From positions 55,848,957 through 55,912,956 of the forward strand of contig NC_063045.1 in the NCBI RefSeq assembly GCF_018812025.1: a stretch of DNA of 64,000 nucleotides. The letters run 5' to 3'. Of the stretch, positions 1-9,728 are shown one piece after another (positions within the stretch are counted from its first letter, which is position 1; the number at the start of each line of letters is the position of its first letter). The DNA is from Megalobrama amblycephala (lineage: Eukaryota > Chordata > Actinopteri > Cypriniformes > Xenocyprididae). The position numbers and the translations under genes are program-made. Below the pieces are notes generated by a model. It had not been told where the DNA came from. It was given only the letters and a program-made list of their open reading frames with translations, and ran no database searches.

Positions 1-660
1 TGGCTCCACCCACCGTACACGGAAGACTTCCACCAGCTGCGTCAAATTACAGCACTGAATAATGCATTTCTATACATAAAATCATTTGTCATGTTTCTGT
101 AATGGTTAATCCACCAATATGTGTAAGCTCTTTAGTTACAGCAGTATTTCTAAAACTACAATATATTTATTGTTGTTATCCATGAATTTTTGATTTTACG
201 GTTTTACAAGAAAGGCAGGAAAAAGTAAAACACTTCATAGTAGTTGTTTTTTCAGATGCCCAGTTACAGTCAATACGAACAGAGTCTGCTAAGTTTTTTT
301 GGATATTATGTGTGAATATTATTTAGAAACTATTTAGTTGTTTCAGTTTGTTATTTTCCTAATAAATGGCAATACCATTTTTAGTTTCAAACAAGTTTTT
401 GATAGATTCCTAAAATATTTGTGTTCTCTCTTTATTATGACAGGTATTGTAATAAATGACTGTATGTTTTCATAGCATTCAGTTGGCACATTTGTTTGAA
501 GTAAATTGGGCAGGATGTGCAATAGTGTTTTTTTTTTTTTTTTTTTTTTTTTTTTGGTCAATAAAATAAAAATAAATAAAATTAGGATTTTTATCCGATT
601 TATCGAAAAAATAAACGGCCAACTAATCGATTTTCAAAATAATCGTTAGTTGCAGCCCTA
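1..660. repeat. Repeat-rich sequence left of orai1 exon 2
   Basis: No coding exon is visible here. The stretch probably lies in the orai1 intron, because the acceptor of exon 2 is at 2121-2122 and no exon 1 was found. A T-run covers about 527-555. The end at about 600-660 (TAATCG repeats, then GTTAGTTGCAGCCCTA) looks like the terminus of a hAT-type element that is common in teleosts. That name is recognition from memory. Confidence 0.4.
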
Positions 661-2037
661 GTCAATTCAACACTGGATTTGCACAAAATATTAACATGAC
701 GGCAAATCCTAGTTGATGAGTTGAATCTACTCCACAGCGACTACATAAATTTATCCACTAACCATTCAGAAACCTCCAGATGCATTCTAAAAGTTGTAAC
801 TTCTTCCTGAGTCTCTCCATCAATGTCGACTCCGGTTTGAACAATGTAAGGCTGAACAGTGAACAGTGAACACCTTTACTGACAATCCTCATTTTGGCTG
901 CGTGAGATTCTCCAGCTTTGTTGTTGTTGAGCAACTGAAGCGTGAGCTGTTAAAGGATTAGTCCACTTTTAAATTAACTTTTCCAGATAATTTACTCACC
1001 CCCATGTCATCCAAGATGTTCATGTCTTTCTTTCTTCAGTCGAAAAGAAATTAAGGTTTTTGATGAAAACATTCCAGGATTATTCTCCATATAGTGGACT
1101 TCAGTGGACAGCAAAGAGTTGAAGGTCAAAATTACTTGCATTGCAGCTTCAAATTGTTCTACACGATCCCAGATGAGAAATAAGGGTCTTATCTAGAGAA
1201 ACCATCAGTCATTTTCTAAAAAAAATAAATAAAAAATTTATACATTTTAACCATAAATGCTCATCTTGAACTAGCTCTCTTCATCTTCTTCTCTATTAGA
1301 ATTCCAGCAGTGTAGATGCTGCTAAGTGTATTAGTGCCCTCGTCAGGGTAAAGTTTGAACTAAATTGTCATATATAACGTGCTAGTTCAATAGTATATAA
1401 CAATTAGTTCAAACTTTGGCCTGTGGAGGGCAGTAATACACAGCAGTGTCTACACTGCCGGAATTCAAATAGAGAAGAAGAAGAGAGCTAGTTCAAGATG
1501 AGCATTTATGGTTAAAATGTATAAAATTTTATTTTATTTTTTTTAGAAAATGAGCGATGGTTTCGCTAGATAAGACCCTTATTCCTCGTCTGGGATCGTG
1601 TAGAACGCTTTGAATCTGCAATGAAACTGTAATTTTGACCTTCAACCATTTGGTGCCCATTGAAGTCCACTATAAGGAGAAAAATCCTGGAATGTTTTCA
1701 TCAAAAACGTTCATTTCTTTTCGACTGAAGAAAGAAAGACATGAACATCATGGATGACATGGGGGTGAGTAAATTATCAGGAAAATTTTATTTAAAAGTG
1801 AACTGATCCTTTAAAGCTGCGCCCTCTTTTGGAAAGGGGGCCGGGAAGCAGCAGCTCATTTGCATTTAAAGGGACACACACAAAAACGGCGTATTTTTGC
1901 TCACACCCAAGGAGGGGCAAATTTGACAAGCTATAATAAATGATCTGTGGGGTATTTTGAGCTAAAACTTCAGACACAATTTGGGGACACCAGAGACTTA
2001 AATTACATCTTGTGAAAAGGGGCATTATAGGTCCCCT
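661..2037 (-). repeat. TTAA-type repeat copy, split by a second element
   Basis: The two halves (661-953 and 1815-2037) match, in reverse orientation, a continuous copy at 15577-16401. Shared landmarks include the TTTGCATTTAAAGGGACACA segment and the ATTATAGGTC end. The copy is interrupted at a TTAA by the foldback element at 954-1810. The right end abuts TTAA at 2038-2041. The family is unnamed here; TTAA flanks suggest a piggyBac-like non-autonomous element. Confidence 0.75.
954..1810. mobile_element. Foldback TTAA element (piggyBac-like, non-autonomous)
   Basis: The ends are inverted: AGGATTAGTCCACTTTTAAA on the left and the reverse complement of AGGATCAGTTCACTTTTAAA on the right. The inverted similarity runs for several hundred bases, so the element could fold into a long hairpin. 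It is flanked by TTAA at 950-953 and 1811-1814. The intact sister repeat at 15.6-16.4 kb has a single TTAA at the matching point, so the TTAA is a true target-site duplication. There is no transposase frame. Related copies lie at about 38.5-39.1 kb and at 62736-63475. Confidence 0.85.
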
Positions 2038-2122
2038 TTAATGTAGTAACTTAGATGAGCAATTTTTGTTTGGTTTAAAGGCCTAGAAACTGTATTTTTC
2101 CTGTTTTCCTTTCATTCAACAG

Positions 2123-2671
2123 GTGGCCATGGTGGAAGTTCAGCTTGACAGCAATCACGACTATCCACCAGGACTGCTCATCGCGTTCAGTGCTTGCACC
2201 ACTGTGTTGGTGGCCGTCCACCTGTTCGCCCTCATGGTGAGCACCTGCATCCTGCCGAACATCGAAGCGGTCAGCAACGTGCACAACCTTAACTCGGTGA
2301 AGGAGTCTCCTCATGAGAGAATGCATCGCCACATCGAGCTGGCTTGGGCATTTTCCACAGTCATTGGAACGTTGCTCTTCCTTGCCGAGGTGGTCCTGCT
2401 GTGCTGGGTCAAGTTTTTACCCATTAAGCCAAAGGATCAGAAAAACGGTACTATATCCGCCGGGGTGGCCGCTGCGATCACGTCTACCTCCATCATGGTG
2501 CCTTTCGGCTTGATTTTTATCGTCTTCGCTGTGCATTTCTACCGCTCGCTGGTCAGCCACAAGACCGACAGGCAGTTTCAAGAGTTAGAAGAGTTGGAGG
2601 ACTTACAGAACGAACTGGACCATAGAGGGGAGGCGTCTACCTTACAGTCTCCCGGTTCCCTTTACCCCTAG
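2123..2671 (+). CDS. orai1: ORAI1 calcium channel, last exon (partial gene)
   Basis: This exon encodes the C-terminal two thirds of ORAI1, the pore subunit of the CRAC channel, opened at the plasma membrane by STIM1 after ER calcium depletion. It follows an AG acceptor at 2121-2122 and starts in phase 0 with VAMVEVQLD, so the GTG at 2123 is not a start codon. It carries the selectivity-filter glutamate (human E106) and the rest of TM1, then TM2 ([20 protein letters not shown]), TM3 ([20 protein letters not shown]), TM4 ([16 protein letters not shown]) and the STIM-binding helix near [20 protein letters not shown]. The acidic outer-pore stretch reads DSNHD where human has DADHD, so one of its three aspartates is asparagine. 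Exon 1 (N-terminus and first part of TM1) is not in the window. Sequence and synteny both favour ORAI1 over ORAI2 or ORAI3. The fish paralogue letter (a or b) cannot be set. Confidence 0.96.
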   Translation: MAMVEVQLDSNHDYPPGLLIAFSACTTVLVAVHLFALMVSTCILPNIEAVSNVHNLNSVKESPHERMHRHIELAWAFSTVIGTLLFLAEVVLLCWVKFLPIKPKDQKNGTISAGVAAAITSTSIMVPFGLIFIVFAVHFYRSLVSHKTDRQFQELEELEDLQNELDHRGEASTLQSPGSLYP

Positions 2672-4710
2672 TTTTGAGCTTCTGTTAATGTTTTAGATTT
2701 GTCAAGTGTTGCAACACATCGTGATTTTGTCCATGTATTGATCTTTGTTGCATGTGGACACCAAAAAGTCCAGTTTTATATGAGTTGAGGATTTGTACAC
2801 TGTTTCTGCTAGATTTAATTATAACAGACTCTGATAACTGTGAAAGCATGAACTACATGTTTTATGGATATTTTGTTTTAAAGTGCCACTATTATACTAT
2901 TTTAAAGATACCTAATTTTAGGTCTGCTACAACAGTTTACATGCATCCAGGGTAGGGTTGTCAAAAGTAAAGTTTCAGAACAGTCAAAAGTTCGGAAACT
3001 TTAAAAATGTGACGATACCAGCAGTTCCCCCTAGCATTTTTAACGCTGTTGAGCGGATTCTTAAACACCTCTGATTGGCCATTGCGTTCACAAGCTCAAC
3101 AGATACGTCTTTGATTGGCTAAAATGATGGCATCTTTTGATGCTCTTTACCGATCGCTCACACAGATACACATGGGAGTGTTTGAAAGCAGGATCCCTAA
3201 TATATCTGCTGATTGACGGATCTGCTGATAGACACCTCCTTCAAAAGCTCCTGTGTGTCTGTGCAAGTGCTCTGTGCAAGCGTTGATCATTGTAGCCAAT
3301 CACAGACATATCTGGTGAGCATGTGAACACAATGGCCAATCAGAGATGTTTAGGAATCTGCTCAAAATGCTTGGGGGAAATGCTGGTATCGTCACATTTT
3401 TAAAATTTCAGTAAACTTGGTACCCAAGTTGGTACTTTTGACAACCCTAATCCAAGGTACACTGCAGCTTCAGCTCTTTTCTCACAGTGTCTGAAACGGT
3501 TTGATAAAGGATTCGGTCTCTTTAAACCCCTCCTTTCCCAGAGCCTACTCTGCTCTGATTGGTCAGGTGGCCCAGTCTGTTGTGATTAGTCTACCGCTTA
3601 CAGCGTGTGTCAGAAAAACGAAATGGGCATTACCATAATCTGAATTTCGTATACACAGAGATACGAACAGTAAGAATGGTGTTGGTTTTACCGTACTAGA
3701 ATTGCTTTCGCAGTGCAGAAAACAGCGTCTTCTCGACAACACAAACCAAACTCTACCAGGCCTCAGCTGCAACTACAGACGAATCAAAGTAGACGTTATT
3801 TGCGGGCAGCCTTTGAAAACCATAGGCTGGCATTATGCTAATTTGTTACAAACCTAAGCAAGTTTGTGCCGGAAGTAAGACTGGAATTACTGACGACTCG
3901 TCTCAGAATCGGTTCTTTCTTTTGGAAGAAAATAACTCCATTTATCGTGCGCTTTGATCTTTGAAACTTTGCAGACCTTTAACATTCACAAACAGCTATA
4001 TTACACATTACTTGAATGGTTATATCCGAAAAAGCATAAAAGGGGCATCTTAATTTTTTCTTCTTCTTAATTCACCACAGGGAAAATCCTTTATTTCAGT
4101 ATGGCAGCTGTGCCAATTTTGTTACTTGCAAGGTTTTTATTTTCACACAAGGCAAGCTACATTCTTACAGACATGAGTGTATATTACAAAAATAGTTTTT
4201 TAACACTGATCAGAGGCTGTATTAGAAGCTATCGCAGTGCAGTGGACACTTTTAAGCCCACTTGACCAAATAATTTTGATGCGTTCTGAATCAGGGCTTT
4301 GCTGTTGAACAGCTGAATCAAAACATAGTCTTATTCATACTGCATTGTTTTCTTAAAGCCCCCTGCATGAGCAGCACATCTTTAGTAGAAACAAAGGCAT
4401 TTTATCAACATGTTTGTCAGACCTTTTTTGGTAGTATTTGAAACGGCTTCCCATTAAAGGGGCCTCTGTTCATTCAAAGATTTGGACGCCAGTACTTAGA
4501 GCTGTCATGGCTGAAGAACTGGCAGGATTGTACGATTATGCTAGCAAACACATTTTAAACAGTGTTCATTAAGCAGAGGGCCATTTAAGCATGTAGTTGC
4601 ATCGGCAGCATTGACAAAAATGATCAAAATGGCACATGTCGGCGTTTAATTAACATGTTGTTTTGCCAAATTGAAATACAATGATTTTTTTCTAAAGTAT
4701 GTGAAATAAA
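2672..4710 (+). other. Downstream region of orai1, with possible poly(A) signal
   Basis: This stretch follows the orai1 stop codon and holds no other gene. A foldback element occupies 2955-3447, and another repeat-like stretch about 3450-4055. The first AATAAA I noticed on this strand is at 4705-4710, which would make a long 3' UTR if it is used. The site faces a possible morn3 poly(A) signal 268 bp away. Confidence 0.4.
2955..3447. mobile_element. Foldback element with GGGTTGTCAAAAGTA ends
   Basis: Inverted ends (GGGTTGTCAAAAGTA at left, TACTTTTGACAACCC at right) enclose arms that also pair inside, for example GGCCATTGCGTTCAC against GTGAACACAATGGCC. A TA flanks both sides (2953-2954 and 3448-3449), which would fit a Tc1/mariner-type target, but two bases are weak evidence. 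There is no coding content. Confidence 0.7.
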
Positions 4711-4977
4711 ATTCACGTTGTGGAAACAGCTTGTGTAAAGATTGGTTCAGAAGCCCTTTTTATTAGTGCACAGCTTGTGCTGGAATTTGAAAATCCACAT
4801 TTTTGTACATTTGTTTAAAGTCTTAATTAAATCAACTTCAACCAAACACCTTTTTGTACTCGTTTATATCATGTATGACATGGATTTTGTGCGATTTCAT
4901 GCCAAAATGAACATCAAGAGCATTTTGTCCAATACTTACTAGCATGATGTACCAACAGCTTTTTTTTGTACTGGGTT

Positions 4978-4983
4978 TTTATT
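4978..4983 (-). terminator. Possible morn3 poly(A) signal
   Basis: TTTATT on the plus strand is AATAAA on the morn3 strand, 104 bp past the morn3 stop codon. Its position fits, but use is not shown by sequence alone. Confidence 0.45.
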
Positions 4984-5086
4984 ATGATTGAGTTGACTGA
5001 GGGGTTGATAAAAAATATTTCACCGCTTTCCTTACACACGTCTGCCTTTCTTGAGTTCAAGATATTATTGTCAAGGTACATATTGC

Positions 5087-8000
5087 CTAGCAACCATATG
5101 ACTTGGGATCTGTTGATTTCTCCTTTTCCTCAGTGAAATATGCTTGTGCCTCCATCAGTACAGCCTGTGAATCCTGTAGGTAAACCTTTGGACATAAAAT
5201 CAGAGCTGTAATTTACAACACTTCAGAATCTATTAAACCATGTAAATAGACAAAACATTTTGAGCTGTTTGCTGTTACAATGTTCAGAACCTATGACCAA
5301 AAGCTTGCTTCATGCATTACTGTTAAAATGGAAATTATGCAAATTAGGGGAAAAAAAAAACTGCTAATCATTTACCTTGGGAATTGGATACACTGGTGGC
5401 CTATCTGCTGCCTCTCTCCCAAAATCAGACAAGGTTCCACACTTAGCAACACCGTCAACCCAAAAGCCTTCGTACAGCTGACCTCTGTCCAGGTAGAGGA
5501 ACTTGCCGTGTCCGTTTTTCTGTCCATCGCTCCAGGTGCCCACAAAGCGGTTTCCATTAGCTTTACAAAAAAGTTAAAAATGTCTGGTCTGTTATTCACA
5601 GCTCAAAAAAATGTAGTCCTATTTTTGGGACCATTAAGATCAAGTGCTGTCAAATCGATTAATTGCATCTATATATATATACTGCATGTATATATGTATA
5701 TATATGTATATATATATGTATGTGTATGTATGTATATAACATTTTATTATTTATATATAATACTATATAATATAAAAAAGATATGTATGTATATATAATA
5801 TATATTTATATATTTGGGTCATTGATGAATAAGGTTTTTAAAAGTGTAAAAAAACATAATGGAGATATAATTGATTTTGAAGTTTTATTAAGTGTTAACA
5901 ATGAGATTATGTGGTTTTTATAATCGATTAACACTGCTTTTGTCATTTTTTAAACAAAATTTCGGTTTTACCGAATGACACTTTTGGTTTTACCGAATGA
6001 CGATATTTTCAAACAATGCTAACATGCTAATATCTAGCAAGCTAGCAAGCAAAAGGACAATCAAACATTTTATATTTAGTACAAGTTATCACAAAATTAC
6101 AACATTTTCCATGTTTTATAGTGGTTGTACCAAATGACCTGTTGTTTCGGGACATGCGTATATAAGCAAATGAAAACATGAATTTTTCAAATATTTAAAT
6201 GAGTTAATTACTTTGCTTCATGACCATGTGGTCCTTTGCAGGTGTCTGGATGATGTCACATCCTGTCACATGATACTGACCGCATAACTTGATCCAAAAT
6301 GGTCCCTTTATATTGGTCACTCCGAATGACATCAATGAAATATGAAATACATTTTTCAGGACATTCTTTCTCATAACAAAGCAACGACTTCTACACAGTT
6401 TTAATACCATTTTACACTATGTTAATATATGATGTTATAAAATCATGGCAGAATAAAAAATATATATAGACATTTATTACATTTTAAGATATTTCAATAA
6501 CAAATGAAATGGCTGTATTGGCCTTTGGACGGTTAAACCGAATGATGTTTTGACACTTCAAAATCTTTAAAATACCTTTATATGTAGCAAAATATAATTA
6601 AAACCTTTTGGATTCAATTAAAGAGATCTAGTTTTATTACCTTACATATTTTGGATGTCATGTCTTTGTTTTTTATTATTATTAAGGCCTTTGGACAAAA
6701 AAATAAATAAGCGTCACGTCACTGACCCATTTACAAACTTTTATGTTAGATGCGATTAACCTTTGAAAGCACTAATATATATTAACATATATTATAATAT
6801 AACATTTAATTATCATCATTTATGTATAATAAAAACTAAATAACTAATTTAGTTTTTTACTCTAATTATTCTATGCAATGAATGTGCGCTTAATTGTCAT
6901 AAAAAATAATGTTACAATGCAATAATGTTAATGGTCCTAATAACAGGCTTAATTTTCTTTCTGCAAAATGTTTTTGACCTTTATTTATTTATTTTAATTT
7001 GGGGTCAAATGTGAGTGAGCTGGACATGTTTTTGTGAGATCCACCAAGCTGGCTCATTTGCGAACAGTTTAAATCCGTACCTAGCAGAAGCAAACCCTGT
7101 CCATGACGTTTGTCCTTCAGCCACTCTCCCTCATACAGCTCCCCGTTCTCATACTGCATCCGTCCCCATCCGCTTCTCTGATCTTCACTCCACTGCCCCT
7201 CATAGAAAGCAGACGGACTGTAGAAATATGTTCCAGCGCCCTTTAAATGAAAGGCGAGATAGTTTATATGCGGAAAATATGGACCGTATAATGGCGAACG
7301 GTGTTTTATACTTACTTCCTTCTTGTCATTTCGCCAAGAACCGACAAACACCCTCACATACTCTTTCGTTTCAGGGTCAGTCTTGCTCAGGGTTCCAAAC
7401 CCTTCTCGCTTTCCACACCTCCACTCCCCATCATAGATCATTCCTGTTTTCTTCCAAACTTGTGTTCCTTTTCCTTATCAGAGTAAAAGCAATGTACAGG
7501 AACATTTTGTTAATGGAAGGAAAATGAACTCTCATTCTGCCAACTCGGGCTTTGATAAGATTGCAGTGTTTCCTAGAAACACATAATCTGCAGAACACAT
7601 CTAAATAACAAAGTAAATTAAATTAAGGCTTGTCCATTAAAACTCCCAGCATGAAAGGTTTCTTATTGATCTTCAAGGCCTGCGATGTTTAAAACATGCC
7701 ATTAAATATTCAATCCTTTAAAGGGATAGTTCACCCAAAAAGCGTCTCTCTTCACGTTACTGTTCCTCTTGTTCAGACCTGCATCTGGATAGAAGTTCCC
7801 CACAGACAGTATTAAAGGGTTAGTTCACCCAAAAATGAAAATTCTGTCATTAATTACTCACTCTCATGCCGTTCCACACCCGTAAGACCTTCGTTAATCT
7901 TCGGAATGCAAATTAAGATATTTTAGTTGAAATCCGATTTCAAAACTCTGAATTCATGAAGCATCGGAGCATAATGAATCAGCGTGTCGAATCATGATTC

Positions 8001-9322
8001 GGATCGCGTGTCAAACCGCCAAACTACTGAAATCACGTGACTTTGGCGCTCCGAACCGCTGATTCGACACGCTGATTCATTATGCTCCGATGCTTCCTGA
8101 AGCAGTGTTTTGAAATCGGCCATCACTATACAAGTCGTTATTTTGTTTTTTTGGCGGCGCACAAAAAATATTCTCGTCGCTTTATAATATTAATATTGAA
8201 CCACTGTACTCACATGAACCGATTTAAATATGTTTTTAATACATTAATGGATCTTGAGAGAGGAAATGTCATTGCTGGGTATGAAGGCCTCACTGAGCCA
8301 TCGGATTTCAACAAAAATATCTTAATTTGTGTTCCGAAGATGAACGAAGGACTTACAGGTGTGGAACGGCATGAAGGTGAGTAATAAATGACAGAATTGT
8401 AATTTTTGGGTGAACTAACCCTTTAATAAGCGACGAGAAAAAAGTTTTGTGCGCCAAAAAAACTAAATAACGACTTATATAGTGATGGCCGATTTCAAAA
8501 CACTGCTTCAGGAAGCATTGGAGCATAATGAATCAGCGTGTCGAATCAGCGGTTCGGAGCGCCAAAGTCATGTGATTTCAGTAGTTTGGCGGTTTGACAC
8601 GCGATCCGAATCATGATTCGATACACTGATTCATAACACTCCAAAGCTTCCTGAAGCAGTGTTTTGAAATCGGCCATCACTAAATAAGTCGTTATTTAGT
8701 TTTTGTGGCTCACCAAAAATATTCTCGTCGCTTTATAATATTAATATTGAACCACTGTACTCACATGAACTGATTTAAATATGTTTTAAGTACATTGATG
8801 GATCTCGAGAGAAGAAATGTCATTGTTGGGCCTCAATGAGCCATCGGATTTCATCAAAAATATCTTACGGGTGTGAAACGACACGAGGGTGAGTAATAAA
8901 TGACATTATTTTCATTTTTGGGTGAACTAACCCTTTAAGTTGTTCCAAACCTATATTAACTTATGTTGATTGATGGACCCCATTGACTTCCATAGTATTT
9001 TTTATTTTCTATGGAAGTCAATGGGGACCAGCGACTTTTTGGTTACCAACATTCTTCAAAATATCATCTATCATGTTCAACAAAAGAAGGAACTTCATGC
9101 AGGTTTAGTTAAACTTGAGGGTGAGTAAATGATGACAGAATTTTCATTTTTTTGTGAACTATCCCTTTAAGTATTACCATGTTTCTTGTTATCCATCCAG
9201 TCGCCCGTGTACTGATCTCCATTGACAGAATACACAGTATGATGCGGTCCGCATTTTTGCGCCTTTCGGTCCCAAAGTTTTACAAGTGGTTCTGTAGTCT
9301 GAGGTCTTTTCAAGTAAGGCAT
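5087..9322 (-). CDS. morn3: MORN repeat-containing protein 3, complete (5 exons)
   Basis: Exons on the minus strand, in coding order, are 9178-9322, 7316-7473, 7081-7240, 5376-5560 and 5087-5173. All have GT-AG borders and compatible phases, giving 735 nt and 244 residues; the human protein is about 240. The protein starts MPYLKRPQ and contains a run of MORN units of the YxGxWxxxxxxGxG type, among them YTGDWMDNKKHG, YDGEWRCGKREGFG, YEGQWSEDQRSGWG, YEGEWLKDKRHGQG, FVGTWSDGQKNGHG and YEGFWVDGVAKCG. MORN repeats usually mediate membrane or protein contacts, and MORN3 is known mainly from testis. The gene is head to head with tmem120b and tail to tail with orai1, as in human. The start ATG is the first of the exon and matches the human start context. 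The introns are rich in repeats. Confidence 0.95.
5639..6800. repeat. AT-rich microsatellite and repeat DNA in morn3 intron 3
   Basis: TATATG and TATA runs at about 5667-5815 follow a GTGCTGTCAAATCGATTAAT motif, which recurs with modifications near other TA/CA arrays in this window. The motif CCGAATGA recurs at about 5970-6001, 6323-6330 and 6538-6545. No exon was found in this part of the intron. Confidence 0.6.
7816..8422. mobile_element. TTAA foldback element in morn3 intron 1
   Basis: The ends are AGGGTTAGTTCACCCAAAAA and its near reverse complement, with TTAA at 7812-7815 and 8423-8426. The interior holds a second inverted segment around ATGAATCAGCGTGTCGAATC. It belongs to the wide family with AGGGATAGTTCACCC ends, also seen at 11222-11532 and 14388-14697. 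Confidence 0.8.
8427..9170. repeat. Two partial copies of the AGTTCACCC element family
   Basis: A second, partly rearranged copy (8427-8937) repeats the interior of the preceding element, first in inverted then in direct orientation. A third, 5'-truncated copy follows (8938-9170) and ends TTTGTGAACTATCCCTTTAA. With the copy at 7816-8422 they form a 1.35-kb cluster ending 8 bp before morn3 exon 1. Confidence 0.7.
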
Positions 9323-9728
9323 ACTGCACATGAAATGATTATTACTATTAGAATATTATTATGGTAACAATAGAACTTTTTGCAGGGTTTTTGTACATAA
9401 ATATGATAATCATAAAATACCAGTATCTTACCTGTGACCAACTTACCTTAAACCAAACACATATGCGAGATAAACAATTATATAAAACTTTAATTATCAA
9501 ACTGGTCGATCTCGTCTAGACCTCTCTCAAAGGAATTCGTGTACGGTAACCAAGCAACAAGCCTCTACTAATATTTATGTTCGCTCACGCTCCCAGTCAT
9601 TAGGTGGCGATGAAACTTCTGCTTGCCTGTGATTGGTGGACGGGTGAAGAAGCGGAGCTTATATAAATGGCTAGAGCGCCTACTAGTGGCAAGTGTGCGG
9701 CGCAGCATCGCCATCGCCGACTGGTACA
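9323..9728. promoter_or_regulatory. Bidirectional promoter region, morn3 / tmem120b
   Basis: Only 406 bp separate the two divergent start codons. On the plus strand a TATA-like TATATAAA lies at 9660-9667, about 62 bp before the tmem120b ATG. An inverted CCAAT box (ATTGG) is at 9632-9636, inside GTGATTGGTGG. The compact head-to-head layout suggests a shared promoter. Transcription start sites are not visible. Confidence 0.6.

Noticed and set aside
5280..5798. 172-residue plus-strand open frame
   Set aside because: It runs antisense through morn3 exon 4 and then through a TATA microsatellite.
7015..7527. 170-residue plus-strand open frame
   Set aside because: It lies antisense over morn3 exons 2 and 3 and the intron between them; the MORN repeats are on the other strand.
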